Below, one piece after another: positions 47,418-56,484 of a DNA stretch of 64,000 nucleotides. Below the pieces are notes generated by a model. It was not told the origin of the DNA. It saw only the letters and a program-made list of their open reading frames with translations, and did no database searches. Source of the stretch: Acidobacteriota bacterium (GTDB lineage Bacteria; Acidobacteriota; Terriglobia; 2-12-FULL-54-10); contig SHUM01000001.1 in the NCBI GenBank assembly GCA_009691245.1, positions 62,001 to 126,000 on the forward strand, given 5' to 3'. The stretch's first letter is position 1. The number at the start of each line of letters is the position of its first letter. Both the position numbers and the translations under genes were made by a program.

Positions 47418-47552
47418 TTATGAGCATGAATCGGCACAATCACGCGAATGAGGACGCCAATCGAAACGCGTCGCTGCGGTGCCGTTCCTGCTAATGAAAT
47501 GCTCGAAAGATTAGCAGTCAAGCGGCCCGCCGGAATGCACGGCGGGTTTTTT
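47418..47552 (+). ncRNA. Candidate structured leader or small RNA upstream of hisS
   Basis: Between a candidate promoter and an intrinsic terminator lie nested complementary segments: GAGCAT (47422-47427) with ATGCTC (47499-47504), CGGCAC (47432-47437) with GTGCCG (47479-47484), and a competing 8-bp hairpin CTGCTAAT/ATTAGCAG (47488-47517). A 24-codon frame (47420-47494) includes RHNH and ends inside that hairpin. It has no ribosome site. This could be an attenuator for hisS or an independent RNA; no known RNA family was recognised, and T-box motifs are absent. Confidence 0.4.
47526..47552 (+). terminator. Intrinsic terminator in the hisS leader
   Basis: CCCGCCG (47526-47532) and CGGCGGG (47540-47546) form a perfect 7-bp GC stem with a 7-base loop followed by six T. 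It stands 87 bases upstream of hisS, so full read-through would be needed for hisS expression from the upstream promoter. Confidence 0.85.
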
Positions 47553-47588
47553 GTTGTGAACCAGAAGCGGCTCCCCCTCCTAAGCGGT

Positions 47589-47627
47589 GTCATCCCGAGG
47601 AGCGTCGCGACGAGGGACCTGCTTTTT
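47589..47627. repeat. Degenerate family C copy upstream of hisS
   Basis: GTCATCCCGAGGAGCGTCGC followed by GACGAGGGACCTGCTTTTT matches one arm of family C with several changes. It ends 11 bases before the hisS ATG and leaves no clear ribosome site there. Confidence 0.65.
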
Positions 47628-47638
47628 GTTTTTTATTT

Positions 47639-48976
47639 ATGACCAGACGTGAGCCAATCCGTGCCGTCAAAGGGATGCGCGACATCCTGCCGCCGGAGTC
47701 CGCGCTGTGGGCGCGCATCGAAGATCAGGCCCGCGCTGTCTTCCTCGCCTACAACTATCAGGAAATCCGCACGCCCATTGTTGAACCGACCAGCCTTTTT
47801 GTTCGCAGCGTCGGCGAAGAGACCGACATTGTCGGCAAGGAGATGTACACCTGGACCGACCGCGACGAGTCATCGCTCACGTTGCGTCCCGAAGCCACCG
47901 CTTCGGTGATGCGCGCCTACATTGAGCACCGGCTGGATCAGCGCATCGGCGTGAAAAAATATTTCTACATGGGCCCGATGTTCCGTCGTGAGCGTCCGCA
48001 GAAGGGCCGTTACCGCCAGTTTTTCCAGATTGGCGCGGAAGCCATTGGCTCGGAGAGCCCCGTGGTCGATGCTGAGGTCATCGAGATGCTGGTCGATTAT
48101 TTGGGTCGGCTTGGCGTGAGCGGATACGACCTGCTGGTGAATTCAGTGGGCTGTAAGCAGTGCCGCCCGGCGTATCACACTGCGTTACGCGATGCGCTGG
48201 CGCTGGTGAGTGGTACGATGTGCGTAGATTGCCAGCGGCGTGCCGAGACCAACCCGATGCGCGTACTCGACTGCAAAATCCCCGCCGATCAGCCGATCAT
48301 CGAGAAGTTGCCCACACTCGCTGGTTCGCTGTGTGAAGGTTGCAAGAATCATTTTGCTCAGGTGCAGTTGCTGCTGAACAGCCGGGGTATCGCCTACACG
48401 GTTACGGCCCGGCTGGTGCGCGGGCTCGACTACTACACGCGCACGACGTTTGAGTTTGTGCATGGCTCGCTCGGTGCGCAGAACACGCTGCTTGGCGGCG
48501 GACGCTATGATGGGCTTTCGGAAGACCTCGGCGGACCGCCCGCGCCCGGCATCGGGTTTTCGATTGGCGAAGACCGGCTGGTGCTCACCTTGCAGGATGT
48601 CGCGCCAAAGTCCGAAAAGGATCAGCCCGATGCGCTGGGCGCGCGGCTTCCTTTGTATATCGCATGGATGGGCGAGGTAGCCTACCGCCGCGCTGCGGAG
48701 ATCGCACGCGAAATTCGCAATCACGGAGTTGCAGTGGAGATTGCTGCCGACTCGATGAAGTTGAAGCGCTCGCTTGAAATCGCCTCGAAGATCGGCGCGC
48801 AACGAGTATTGATTATCGGCGATCAGGAACTCGCTGAAGGCCGGTATCAATTGAAGAATATGGCCACCGGCGAGCAGCGCAGTGTAACCGCGGAAGAGTT
48901 GCTGGTGATTTACGATCAGCCGCTCTCGGACCCGGAAGTCTGCGCGCCCGAGGCCGACAAAGGGACTACTCCGTAG
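47639..48976 (+). CDS. hisS: Histidyl-tRNA synthetase
   Basis: HisRS charges tRNA-His. It has 445 residues, with class II motif 1/2 regions (VKGMRDILPPESALWARIE, SLTLRPEATASVMRAYIEH, KYFYMGPMFRRERPQKGRYRQFFQIGAE). The histidine-specific motifs are VRGLDYYTRTTFEF and LLGGGRYDGL with GIGFSIGEDRL, followed by the C-terminal anticodon-binding domain. Two CxxC pairs (CKQC, CVDC then CEGC) in the insertion domain suggest zinc binding, as in some bacterial HisRS. aspS follows after 26 bases, so the two form an operon. The upstream leader contains a terminator, and expression may be controlled there. Confidence 0.97.
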   Translation: MTRREPIRAVKGMRDILPPESALWARIEDQARAVFLAYNYQEIRTPIVEPTSLFVRSVGEETDIVGKEMYTWTDRDESSLTLRPEATASVMRAYIEHRLDQRIGVKKYFYMGPMFRRERPQKGRYRQFFQIGAEAIGSESPVVDAEVIEMLVDYLGRLGVSGYDLLVNSVGCKQCRPAYHTALRDALALVSGTMCVDCQRRAETNPMRVLDCKIPADQPIIEKLPTLAGSLCEGCKNHFAQVQLLLNSRGIAYTVTARLVRGLDYYTRTTFEFVHGSLGAQNTLLGGGRYDGLSEDLGGPPAPGIGFSIGEDRLVLTLQDVAPKSEKDQPDALGARLPLYIAWMGEVAYRRAAEIAREIRNHGVAVEIAADSMKLKRSLEIASKIGAQRVLIIGDQELAEGRYQLKNMATGEQRSVTAEELLVIYDQPLSDPEVCAPEADKGTTP

Positions 48977-49002
48977 GAACGGAACGCTCAAAGGTAGAGA
49001 CT

Positions 49003-50811
49003 ATGACACTCGATCATTTGCCGCCGGAATTGCGGCGCACCGCCAAGTGCGGAGAATTCAGACAGACACACGCGGGCACCAATGTCGTGGCGATGGGTTG
49101 GGTCGCGCGGCGGCGAGATCTCGGCAGCCTGATCTTCATCGATCTTCGCGACCGAGCCGGCGTGGTGCAGGTGGTGTTCAATCAGGAGACCAACGCCGCG
49201 CTGCACGAGCGCGCCGAGGATCTGCGCTCCGAGTATGTAATCGCGGTGGAAGGCAAGATCATTCAACGCGCCGTCGGAACGGTGAACGCGGGCATCCCCA
49301 CTGGCGAAGTCGAGCTGATCGCCGAACGCATATACATCTTGAATGACGCGCGCACACCCCCGTTCCCTATTGAGGACGGCGTGCCCACGGCTGAGGAAGC
49401 GCGTCTGCGCTACCGCTATGTTGATCTGCGCCGCCCACGCATGCAGGCCAATCTCGAGCTGAGGCATCGCGCCAATTTTGCCGTGCGTTCCACGCTGAAC
49501 GATCACGGGTTCCTGGAGATTGAGACGCCCTTCATGACGCGCTCGACGCCGGAGGGTGCGCGCGACTATCTGGTGCCCAGCCGGGTGCAGCCTGGAACTT
49601 TCTACGCGCTGCCGCAGTCTCCGCAGATATTCAAACAGTTGCTGATGGTGGGTGGCTGCGATCGCTATTTCCAAATCGTGCGCTGCTTCCGCGATGAAGA
49701 CCTGCGCGCCGACCGCCAGCCGGAGTTCACGCAGATCGACTTGGAGATGACTTACGCGCAGCCGGAGCTGATCTACAACGTGGTCGAGGAGATGCTGGTC
49801 AATCTGTGGAAGGCCGGCGGGTTTACGATTCCGCGGCCCTTCCCGCGCATCAGCTACGACGAAGCGATGGCGCAGTACGGCAGCGACAAGCCCGAGATGC
49901 GCCTGCCGCGCATGTTCGACGCCAAGCCGCACTTCACTGCCGAGGATATTCAGAAACTGGCTATCGAACCCTCGCTGCCGTTCGTGGCGTTTAGAGTGCC
50001 CGCTTGTAGCGGGCTATCACGCAAGGAGCGCGATGAGCTGAAGCCGGTAGCCACCGAGCGCGGCGCTAAAGTTTTCGACGATGCCAGGGCACTTGAGAAG
50101 CACTATCCACAAGCGGTTGCTGGATTGAAGAAGGAACTCGAGTGGACCGAGAATGACCTGCTGATTTTGGTAGGCGCGCCGCTGGGCAATGGAGAGGCCG
50201 CGCCAATCGCCGGGCCGAATCCGGTGAATGCGGTATACACCGCGGCGGGCGCGCTTCGTTTGCACGCCGGACAGAAATACGCCGCGAAGCACGGCCTGTT
50301 GCGTCCCGATGATTTCCGCTTCCTGTGGGTGCTGAATTTTCCAATGTATGAATGGGACGCGGAGGAGAAGCGTTTCAACGCTGCGCATCACCCGTTCACC
50401 TCGCCTACCGACGACACTTGGGAGATGCTGGAGTCCAACCCCGGCGCGGTGAAGGCCAAGGCCTATGACATCGTTTTGAACGGCACGGAGCTGGGGAGCG
50501 GCTCGATTCGTATTCACCGCAAGGATATCCAAAGCCGCATCTTCACATCGCTCGGCATGAGCGAAGAGCAGGCGAAGCAAAGGTTCGGATTTTTCCTCGA
50601 CGCGCTGGAGTACGGCACGCCTCCGCACGGCGGCATCGCGCTGGGTCTCGACCGCATCATCATGATCCTGGCGGGCGAAAACTCCATACGCGAAGTCATC
50701 GCGTTTCCCAAAACCGCGCGCGCCATGGACCTGATGTGCGAAGCGCCAACGACGGTATCGTCCACCCAGCTGCGCGAGCTGGGCATCGCGCTGAAAAAGG
50801 ATCTGAGCTAG
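49003..50811 (+). CDS. aspS: Aspartyl-tRNA synthetase, bacterial type
   Basis: AspRS of 602 residues, the bacterial length (about 590). The N-terminal OB domain (VVAMGWVARRRDLGSLIFIDLRDRAGVVQVVF) is followed by the class II core with motif 2 (CFRDEDLRADRQPEFTQIDLEM). The GAD insertion domain at about 295-420 is bacterial-specific, and motif 3 (HGGIALGLDRIIMILAGENSIREVIAFPK) comes near the end. Whether it also charges tRNA-Asn cannot be decided from sequence alone. Its TAG stop is immediately followed by a 90-base family A palindrome. Confidence 0.97.
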   Translation: MTLDHLPPELRRTAKCGEFRQTHAGTNVVAMGWVARRRDLGSLIFIDLRDRAGVVQVVFNQETNAALHERAEDLRSEYVIAVEGKIIQRAVGTVNAGIPTGEVELIAERIYILNDARTPPFPIEDGVPTAEEARLRYRYVDLRRPRMQANLELRHRANFAVRSTLNDHGFLEIETPFMTRSTPEGARDYLVPSRVQPGTFYALPQSPQIFKQLLMVGGCDRYFQIVRCFRDEDLRADRQPEFTQIDLEMTYAQPELIYNVVEEMLVNLWKAGGFTIPRPFPRISYDEAMAQYGSDKPEMRLPRMFDAKPHFTAEDIQKLAIEPSLPFVAFRVPACSGLSRKERDELKPVATERGAKVFDDARALEKHYPQAVAGLKKELEWTENDLLILVGAPLGNGEAAPIAGPNPVNAVYTAAGALRLHAGQKYAAKHGLLRPDDFRFLWVLNFPMYEWDAEEKRFNAAHHPFTSPTDDTWEMLESNPGAVKAKAYDIVLNGTELGSGSIRIHRKDIQSRIFTSLGMSEEQAKQRFGFFLDALEYGTPPHGGIALGLDRIIMILAGENSIREVIAFPKTARAMDLMCEAPTTVSSTQLRELGIALKKDLS

Positions 50812-50901
50812 ATCAGAGCCCCGACCGCGAGGGAGGGGGTACGCTCAGCTGTAATAGATAACTGTTGAATGTGCCCCCTCCCTCGCGGTCGGGGCTCTGA
50901 T
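50812..50901. repeat. Family A perfect 28-bp inverted repeat between aspS and mutL
   Basis: Arms 50812-50839 and 50874-50901 (ATCAGAGCCCCGACCGCGAG... and complement) match at all 28 positions around a 34-base loop. The left arm starts on the first base after the aspS stop, and the right arm ends 11 bases before the mutL ATG, overlapping its ribosome-binding region. Confidence 0.96.
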
Positions 50902-50912
50902 GAGATGATTTC

Positions 50913-52850
50913 ATGGGCCGCATCCGCATCCTTCCTGATAATGTCGCCAACAAAATTGCTGCTGGCGAGGTCGTCGAGCGACCGGCGTCGGTGGTGAAAG
51001 AGCTGCTCGAAAACTCGCTTGACGCTGGAGCCACGCGCGTGCGCATCGATGTGGAGGCGGGCGGCAAGCGGCGCATTCAGGTAGTGGACGACGGCTGCGG
51101 TATGGGTCGCGACGACGCCATGCTGGCCTTCGAGCGCCATGCCACCAGCAAGCTGCGCTCCGCCGAAGATATACTTTCTATTTCCACTCTTGGCTTTCGT
51201 GGCGAGGCGTTGCCGACCATCGGCGCGGTCTCGCGACTGTTGCTGGAAACGCACAGCCCCGAGGAGCGTGAAGGTACTCGCGTTGAAATTAACGGTGGCA
51301 AGCTAATTGCTGTTGACGCCGCCGGGTTGCCCTCGGGCACCTCCATCACCGTCAACGATCTGTTCTACAACATGCCGGCGCGGCGAAAATTTCTGCGCGC
51401 GGAATCGACGGAGCTTTCGCACATCTCTTCGCTGGTTACGCACTACGCGCTTGCGTATCCGGATAAGTCGTTTCAGTTGCGCACGGCCACGGGTGATCTG
51501 GTGAATGTTTCGCCTGCCGCGTCGCTGCGCGACCGTGTCTTTCAGTTGCTGGGACAGGAAACGCTCGACGAGATCATCGAGTTCGGTCCGCTCGTGAAGA
51601 ATCTGGAGTTGCCCGCCCACGCGACACCGCCGGGTGAAGCGCCCGAGCGGCCGGAGATTCGCTTCCGAGGATTCCTCTCGCGTCCGCAGATCCAAAAGCT
51701 CAATCGCAATTCCATTTATCTGTTTGTCAATCAACGCATGGTGCGCGATCGTGTGCTGCTGCACGCCATTCAGGAGGCCTACCGCAACCTGATGCCCGGG
51801 CACTGCTTCCCCGTGGCACTGCTGTTTCTGGAGATGCCGCACACGGAGGTGGATGTGAATGTGCATCCGTCCAAGGTGGAGGTGCGCTTCCGGCATCAGA
51901 CGCTGGTGCATGACCTGGTGCGCGACACGCTGCGCGAAGCGTTGATTGCCGCGCGCCCCCTGCCCGCTTTTCCGGAGCCTGCGGCAAGAACCACGAGTGC
52001 GATGCAATCTGGCGGTAATGATGTGAATCAAGCGGGTGCCCCTGCTGTCTCGCTCGGAGCGCCGCTTGAATTGGATAACCCAGAGTTGCCACCCTCTACG
52101 GAGCGGCTCCAATTCAATGTGGCATCCGCGCCGGGCAGAGAAGCGATCTCCACTGCAACGATGCGAGAACTAACGGATGCTTTGTATGCGCCGGGACTAA
52201 CGGCCAGCGTGTTGGTTCCTCCAACTATTTCATCGACAGCGCAGACGGAGAGTGCGGGGCCACAGCTCGACCTCAATGAACTGCTTCCGCTGGGGCAGGT
52301 GCGCGACAGCTTTATCGTGGCCTCCAGCGCATCGGGGCTGTGGTTGATTGATCAGCACGCTGCGCACGAGCGAGTACTCTACGAGAGGTTTGCCTTTGAC
52401 CGCGACCAGGGTGCGGTTGAATCGCAGCGCATGTTGATGCCATACATTTTGCGGCTGACGCCAGCACAGATGAGTCTATGGAGCACGATCTTAAGCGAGC
52501 TGGAGCGGTCAGGTTTTGAAGCCGAGCCATTTGGCCAGAATACGATTGCGGTTAAGGCGGTGCCAGCCAGCGTACGCAGTGATGATATCGAGAAACTTTT
52601 GCGCGAGTTGATCGAGACGTTCGAGCGCGAGTCGCGCGGCTACACGGATGAGGCCGCGCGGCAGCGCATTGCCGCGTCGGTGGCCTGCCACTCGGCGATC
52701 AAGATCAACACGCCGCTCGAGCCGCGCAAGATGGCGTGGCTGATCGCCGCGCTGGCCGCGACGCGCTTCCCCATGAGCTGCGCGCACGGTCGCCCCACGG
52801 TGCTGCGTTATGGAATGAAGGAAATTCTGAAGGCCTTTCATCGCATCTGA
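50913..52850 (+). CDS. mutL: DNA mismatch repair endonuclease MutL
   Basis: MutL couples MutS mismatch recognition to strand incision. It has 645 residues: an N-terminal GHKL ATPase (RILPDNVANKIAAGEVVERPASVVKELLENSLDAGAT, with STLGFRGEALPTI and VNDLFYNMPARRKFL). A variable Pro/Ser/Thr linker (about 345-455) is followed by the C-terminal dimerisation domain. The endonuclease motif DQHAAHERVLYE fits DQHA(X)2E(X)4E, and ACHSAIK and CAHGRP complete the nuclease zinc site. It is thus a nicking MutL for a MutH-independent pathway. Linkage to cmk (19 bases) suggests an operon. Confidence 0.97.
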   Translation: MGRIRILPDNVANKIAAGEVVERPASVVKELLENSLDAGATRVRIDVEAGGKRRIQVVDDGCGMGRDDAMLAFERHATSKLRSAEDILSISTLGFRGEALPTIGAVSRLLLETHSPEEREGTRVEINGGKLIAVDAAGLPSGTSITVNDLFYNMPARRKFLRAESTELSHISSLVTHYALAYPDKSFQLRTATGDLVNVSPAASLRDRVFQLLGQETLDEIIEFGPLVKNLELPAHATPPGEAPERPEIRFRGFLSRPQIQKLNRNSIYLFVNQRMVRDRVLLHAIQEAYRNLMPGHCFPVALLFLEMPHTEVDVNVHPSKVEVRFRHQTLVHDLVRDTLREALIAARPLPAFPEPAARTTSAMQSGGNDVNQAGAPAVSLGAPLELDNPELPPSTERLQFNVASAPGREAISTATMRELTDALYAPGLTASVLVPPTISSTAQTESAGPQLDLNELLPLGQVRDSFIVASSASGLWLIDQHAAHERVLYERFAFDRDQGAVESQRMLMPYILRLTPAQMSLWSTILSELERSGFEAEPFGQNTIAVKAVPASVRSDDIEKLLRELIETFERESRGYTDEAARQRIAASVACHSAIKINTPLEPRKMAWLIAALAATRFPMSCAHGRPTVLRYGMKEILKAFHRI

Positions 52851-52869
52851 CCCGGAGCCCACGCGAACC

Positions 52870-53550
52870 ATGAAGCCGCTAATCATCGCCATTGACGGAC
52901 CCTCTGGTGTGGGCAAGAGTACGCTGGGCCGCGCCTTGGCCGCGCGTCTCGGTTGCTCATTTGTGGAGAGCGGGGCGATGTACCGCGCGGTGGGATTGAA
53001 GTCAATCGAGAGCGGCGTGGCCAGCAATGATGCGGTCGCTGTTGCAAACCTGGCCGAGCAGATTGCGATTCGTTTCGTGGAAACTGCCGCCGGAATGCGC
53101 GTCCATCTGGATGGCTGTGATGTCACGGAACGGATTCGCGCAGCGGATGTTACCGACGCGGCGTCCATCGTCTCCACCATTCCGCGCGTGCGCGAACTCA
53201 TGGTCGTTCATCAACGCGCGTTGGGTGATTCCACCCACAGCGTAGTAATGGAGGGGCGCGACATCGGCACGGTGGTGTTTCCGAGCGCCCACCTGAAGAT
53301 TTATCTGGATGCCGCCCCGGACGTCCGCAGCACGCGGCGTTTCAACGACGGGGAATCGGTGGGACAGATCACCAAGAGCGAAGTGCAAGAGCAGATCGAG
53401 GAACGCGACCGCCGTGACCGGACCCGGCAGGCCTCCCCGCTGATTCCATCTGATGATGCGGTCCACGTAGATTCTTCGCAACTCACGGCGGCGGAGGTGC
53501 TGGAGCGCGTCTGGTCCATGGTGGAGGCTGTGGCGGCACGGAAAAACTGA
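52870..53550 (+). CDS. cmk: Cytidylate kinase
   Basis: Cmk phosphorylates CMP and dCMP for nucleotide synthesis. It has 226 residues, the normal length. The P-loop is IAIDGPSGVGKST (about 5-17). CMP-binding features are GAMYRAVGL, VVMEGRDIGTVVFPSAHLKIYL and DAAPDVRSTRRF, and the lid carries ERDRRDRTRQASPL. It lies 19 bases after mutL on the same strand and is probably co-transcribed with it. Confidence 0.97.
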   Translation: MKPLIIAIDGPSGVGKSTLGRALAARLGCSFVESGAMYRAVGLKSIESGVASNDAVAVANLAEQIAIRFVETAAGMRVHLDGCDVTERIRAADVTDAASIVSTIPRVRELMVVHQRALGDSTHSVVMEGRDIGTVVFPSAHLKIYLDAAPDVRSTRRFNDGESVGQITKSEVQEQIEERDRRDRTRQASPLIPSDDAVHVDSSQLTAAEVLERVWSMVEAVAARKN

Positions 53551-53650
53551 GTTGCGATTGTCCCCAACAAGCTTCATATCTTGCTAAAATACTGCGGTGC
53601 GTGAGTAAGTTTACCTACGGACATTTGATTCACAAAGGCTGCAATTACAG

Positions 53651-54556
53651 GTGACAAATAAACTCAAGTCGGTCGCCGCGGTCGTGAAGACCATCCCCGA
53701 CGGCGCGCACATTGCGCTCGGTGGATTCGCCATCGCGCGCAACGTCATCACCGTCGCGCATGAGCTGATCCGGCAGAATCGCCGAGAACTGACTTTATCG
53801 CAATGCGTGATGGGCCTGGACACGGACCTGCTGGTCGGAGCCGGATGCGTGAAGCGGTTGATGGTGGGCGGCGGATCGCTCGATCGCTTCGGTCTGGTGC
53901 AATGCGTGAATCGCGCGCGCGAGACGGGCGAGGTGGAGTCGCTGGATTACACCAGCCTTTCAATATGCTTTTCCTATCTCGCCGGCGCGCTTGGCATCTC
54001 CTTCATCCCCATTAAATCAATGATCGCCTCCGAGGTGCTGGAGCGGCTGGAACGTGGTGGTGGCGCGGATTACATCCGTCGGATGGACTGCCCGTTTACC
54101 GGCGAACCTTATGTGTTGTTGAAGGCGATTCAGCCGGACGTGTCGCTGGTGCATGTGCAGGTGGCCGATGAGCAGGGCAATTGCCAGATACACGGGCCGC
54201 GTTGGGAGAACGAAGAGCAAGCCAAGGCTGCTCATCGCATCATCCTCATTGCCGAAGAAATCGCGCCAACGAGTTTATTTCAGCAGCATCCCGCACGCAC
54301 GATCATCCCAGCGCACCGCGTCGAGGCCGTGATTCATCAGCCGTTCGGGGCGCATCCGACCTCGGTATACGGTTGTTACGACTACGACTCAGAACATTTG
54401 AAGCTATATGTGGAGCGCGCGCGCACACGCGAGGGCGTGAAACAATATATTGACGAATTCATTTACGGCACGCGGGATCACGCCGAGTATTTGGAGAAGG
54501 TCGGCGGCGCGGCGATGCAGGAAAAGCTGAAGGCCGATCCCGTGCTGGGATATTAG
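53651..54556 (+). CDS. Family I CoA transferase, alpha subunit (glutaconate/IpdA-like)
   Basis: This is the alpha subunit of a two-protein CoA transferase or CoA hydrolase, 301 residues. Family I landmarks are IPDGAHIALGGFAIARN near the start, LMVGGGSLDRFGLVQC, GADYIRRMDCPFTGEPYVLLKAIQPDVSLVHVQVADEQGN and the C-terminal DHAEYLEKVGG. It resembles GctA/IpdA-type subunits acting on dicarboxylic or steroid/aromatic-ring acids. The start is GTG with AAAGG upstream. The beta subunit follows after 36 bases. Confidence 0.88.
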   Translation: MTNKLKSVAAVVKTIPDGAHIALGGFAIARNVITVAHELIRQNRRELTLSQCVMGLDTDLLVGAGCVKRLMVGGGSLDRFGLVQCVNRARETGEVESLDYTSLSICFSYLAGALGISFIPIKSMIASEVLERLERGGGADYIRRMDCPFTGEPYVLLKAIQPDVSLVHVQVADEQGNCQIHGPRWENEEQAKAAHRIILIAEEIAPTSLFQQHPARTIIPAHRVEAVIHQPFGAHPTSVYGCYDYDSEHLKLYVERARTREGVKQYIDEFIYGTRDHAEYLEKVGGAAMQEKLKADPVLGY

Positions 54557-54592
54557 TTACCCCAGTTAAAATAGGCAGGCGACAGGAGCGAG

Positions 54593-55366
54593 ATGAACGC
54601 GGTACGCACGAACGAGATCATGGCGGTGGCGGGCGCACGCGAGCTGCGCGATGGCGAGACCGTTGTCGTCGGGCTTGGCCTACCACAGGTGGCCTGCATG
54701 TTGGCGCGGCGCACTCACGCGCCGGGGCTGACTTCGCTGTTGGAGATCGGCGTGGTGAACACCAATCCCATCGACACGCCGGTGGGATTGGCCGACTCGC
54801 GTATATTTCACGGAGCCACCTGCTGGAGCGGGTTCCTCGACATTTTGGGAATGAACTTGCATCGAGGTGTGGTGGACGTGGGGTTCCTCGGATCGCTTGA
54901 GATCGACCGACATGGTAACATCAACACCACGTTGTTGAAGGACGAAACAACCCCTGGCCAGTCCAAGGTCAAATATTTTAACGGGAGCGCGGGAGGCAAC
55001 GATGTCGCCTCATTGGCCAAGCGTGTGATCGTGATCATGCGGCATGAGAAACGCAAGTTGCCCGCCGTGGTTTCGCACATCACCTCACCGGGCTACGTCG
55101 GCGGAAAAAGCCGCGCCGAGCTGAACCTGCGCGGCGGGGGACCTCACCGCATCATCACTGACATGGCCGTGCTTGGATTTCATGCCGAGACGCGCGAGGC
55201 GATGATCGTCTCCGTGCATCCCGGCATACGAGTGGAGCAGGTGCGCGAGAACACCGGGTTTCCATTGCTCGTCCTGGAGAATGTTCCTGAAACACCGTTG
55301 CCCACCCCGGAAGACCTGCGCATACTGCGCGAAGAGATTGACCCCAAACGAGTCTATTTGGGTTAG
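54593..55366 (+). CDS. Family I CoA transferase, beta subunit (glutaconate/IpdB-like)
   Basis: This is the beta subunit of 257 residues, paired with the preceding gene. Landmarks are TNEIMAVAGARELRDGETVVVGLGLPQVACMLARRTHAPGL in outline, IDTPVGLADSRIFHGA, VDVGFLGSLEIDRHGNIN and the GSAGGNDVASLAKRVIVIMRHEKRK strand. Glu in LLEIGVVN lies where glutaconate CoA transferase carries its catalytic glutamate, but the usual ENG context is missing, so a hydrolase role (as for IpdAB) is also possible. The substrate is unproven; a dicarboxylic or ring-cleavage product fits the neighbours. Confidence 0.87.
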   Translation: MNAVRTNEIMAVAGARELRDGETVVVGLGLPQVACMLARRTHAPGLTSLLEIGVVNTNPIDTPVGLADSRIFHGATCWSGFLDILGMNLHRGVVDVGFLGSLEIDRHGNINTTLLKDETTPGQSKVKYFNGSAGGNDVASLAKRVIVIMRHEKRKLPAVVSHITSPGYVGGKSRAELNLRGGGPHRIITDMAVLGFHAETREAMIVSVHPGIRVEQVRENTGFPLLVLENVPETPLPTPEDLRILREEIDPKRVYLG

Positions 55367-55428
55367 AGTCACAGACTGCGCCTGATCACACGTGGTCCAG
55401 TAACAATTCACGCAAGGAGAGTTACGCC

Positions 55429-56436
55429 GTGGTATTCGACATTGAACTAAACTCCGTGGCCCATTACCCCGCGGATGAATTAATGGAACTGGCTCCTCGT
55501 GTCGAGGACGCAGGCTTCGACTGTTTTTGGAAGGGCGAGTCGAACTCCACTGATCCCATCGTTGCGCTCACCGGCATTGCCGCGCGCACCAAGACGCTGA
55601 AGGTGGGCACGGCAATTTATCACATCTACGGTCGCAGCCCAATCACCATGGGCATTCAAGTGGCCACGCTGCAAGACCTGTCGCACGGCCGGTTGATACT
55701 CGGTCTCGGTGTGGCGAACAAGACCATCGCCGAGTGGCATGGCGGCGTGTTCGACCGCCCGCTGCGCCGCATCCGCGAATACACGGAGATTGTTCGCAAA
55801 GCCGCTGCCGGTGAGCGCGTGGAATACACTGGCGAAATCTACAGCACCGGCAAGCGCTTTCAACTCTCCTGGAAGCCGCGCTATCCGCAGATTCCCATCT
55901 ACCTTGCGGGACTGGGGCCGAAGATGACGCATCTGGTCGGAGAGATCAGCGAAGGCGTGGTCATCAATATGGGCATCCCCGCGAAGGTGCGCGAGATCGC
56001 CGGGCGCGTGCAGCAGGGCGCTATTGACGCGGGCCGCGATCCCAAAAAGGTGGAGATCATGGCTAAGGTGCGCGTCTGCGTGCATCCTGACCGCGCGGTG
56101 GCACGGCAGAAGCTGCGCCAGGTGCTGACGTTTTACAACATCGCCGACCACTACAGCAAGATGCTGCGCGAGTGCGGCTTCGAGAAGGAAGTGGACGCCA
56201 TCGCCGCCGCGTTCAAGGCCAACGGATTCAAGGCCGCGCAGGCCGCGCTGACCGATGAGTATATGGACAAGCTGCCGGTGATTCCCGCGACGTCTGTCGA
56301 GGAAGTGCGCGACCGGCTCGCGCCGTTCGTTGAGTCCGGAGTTACGCGCTTGTCCGTGCCGTACGTTCCAGCGCAGGAGCCAAACGCAGAGGACGCTGCC
56401 CGCTTTATTGAAGGCTGGAGAAGGACCGCAAAATAA
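55429..56436 (+). CDS. LLM-class flavin/F420-dependent oxidoreductase
   Basis: This is a luciferase-like TIM-barrel oxidoreductase of 335 residues, using FMN or F420. Landmarks are DAGFDCFWKGESNSTDPIVALTGIAARTKTLKVGTAIYH, ITMGIQVATLQDLSHGRLILGLG and YTEIVRKAAAGERVEYTGE. A C-terminal segment DRLAPFVESGVTRLSVPYV closes the barrel. Cofactor choice cannot be settled by eye. The start is GTG with AAGGAG 9 bases upstream. It lies in the CoA-transferase operon and may oxidise or desaturate the same acyl substrate. Confidence 0.88.
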   Translation: MVFDIELNSVAHYPADELMELAPRVEDAGFDCFWKGESNSTDPIVALTGIAARTKTLKVGTAIYHIYGRSPITMGIQVATLQDLSHGRLILGLGVANKTIAEWHGGVFDRPLRRIREYTEIVRKAAAGERVEYTGEIYSTGKRFQLSWKPRYPQIPIYLAGLGPKMTHLVGEISEGVVINMGIPAKVREIAGRVQQGAIDAGRDPKKVEIMAKVRVCVHPDRAVARQKLRQVLTFYNIADHYSKMLRECGFEKEVDAIAAAFKANGFKAAQAALTDEYMDKLPVIPATSVEEVRDRLAPFVESGVTRLSVPYVPAQEPNAEDAARFIEGWRRTAK

Positions 56437-56484
56437 TTTCTTGGATAATAAATCAGTCAATCAATCCTGTGGAGGAAAGTCATT

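Noticed and set aside
47324-47638. T-box riboswitch or tRNA gene upstream of hisS
   Set aside because: No T-box antiterminator motif (GGTGGNACCGCG) and no TPsiC-like GGTTCGANTCC; only generic hairpins and a terminator.
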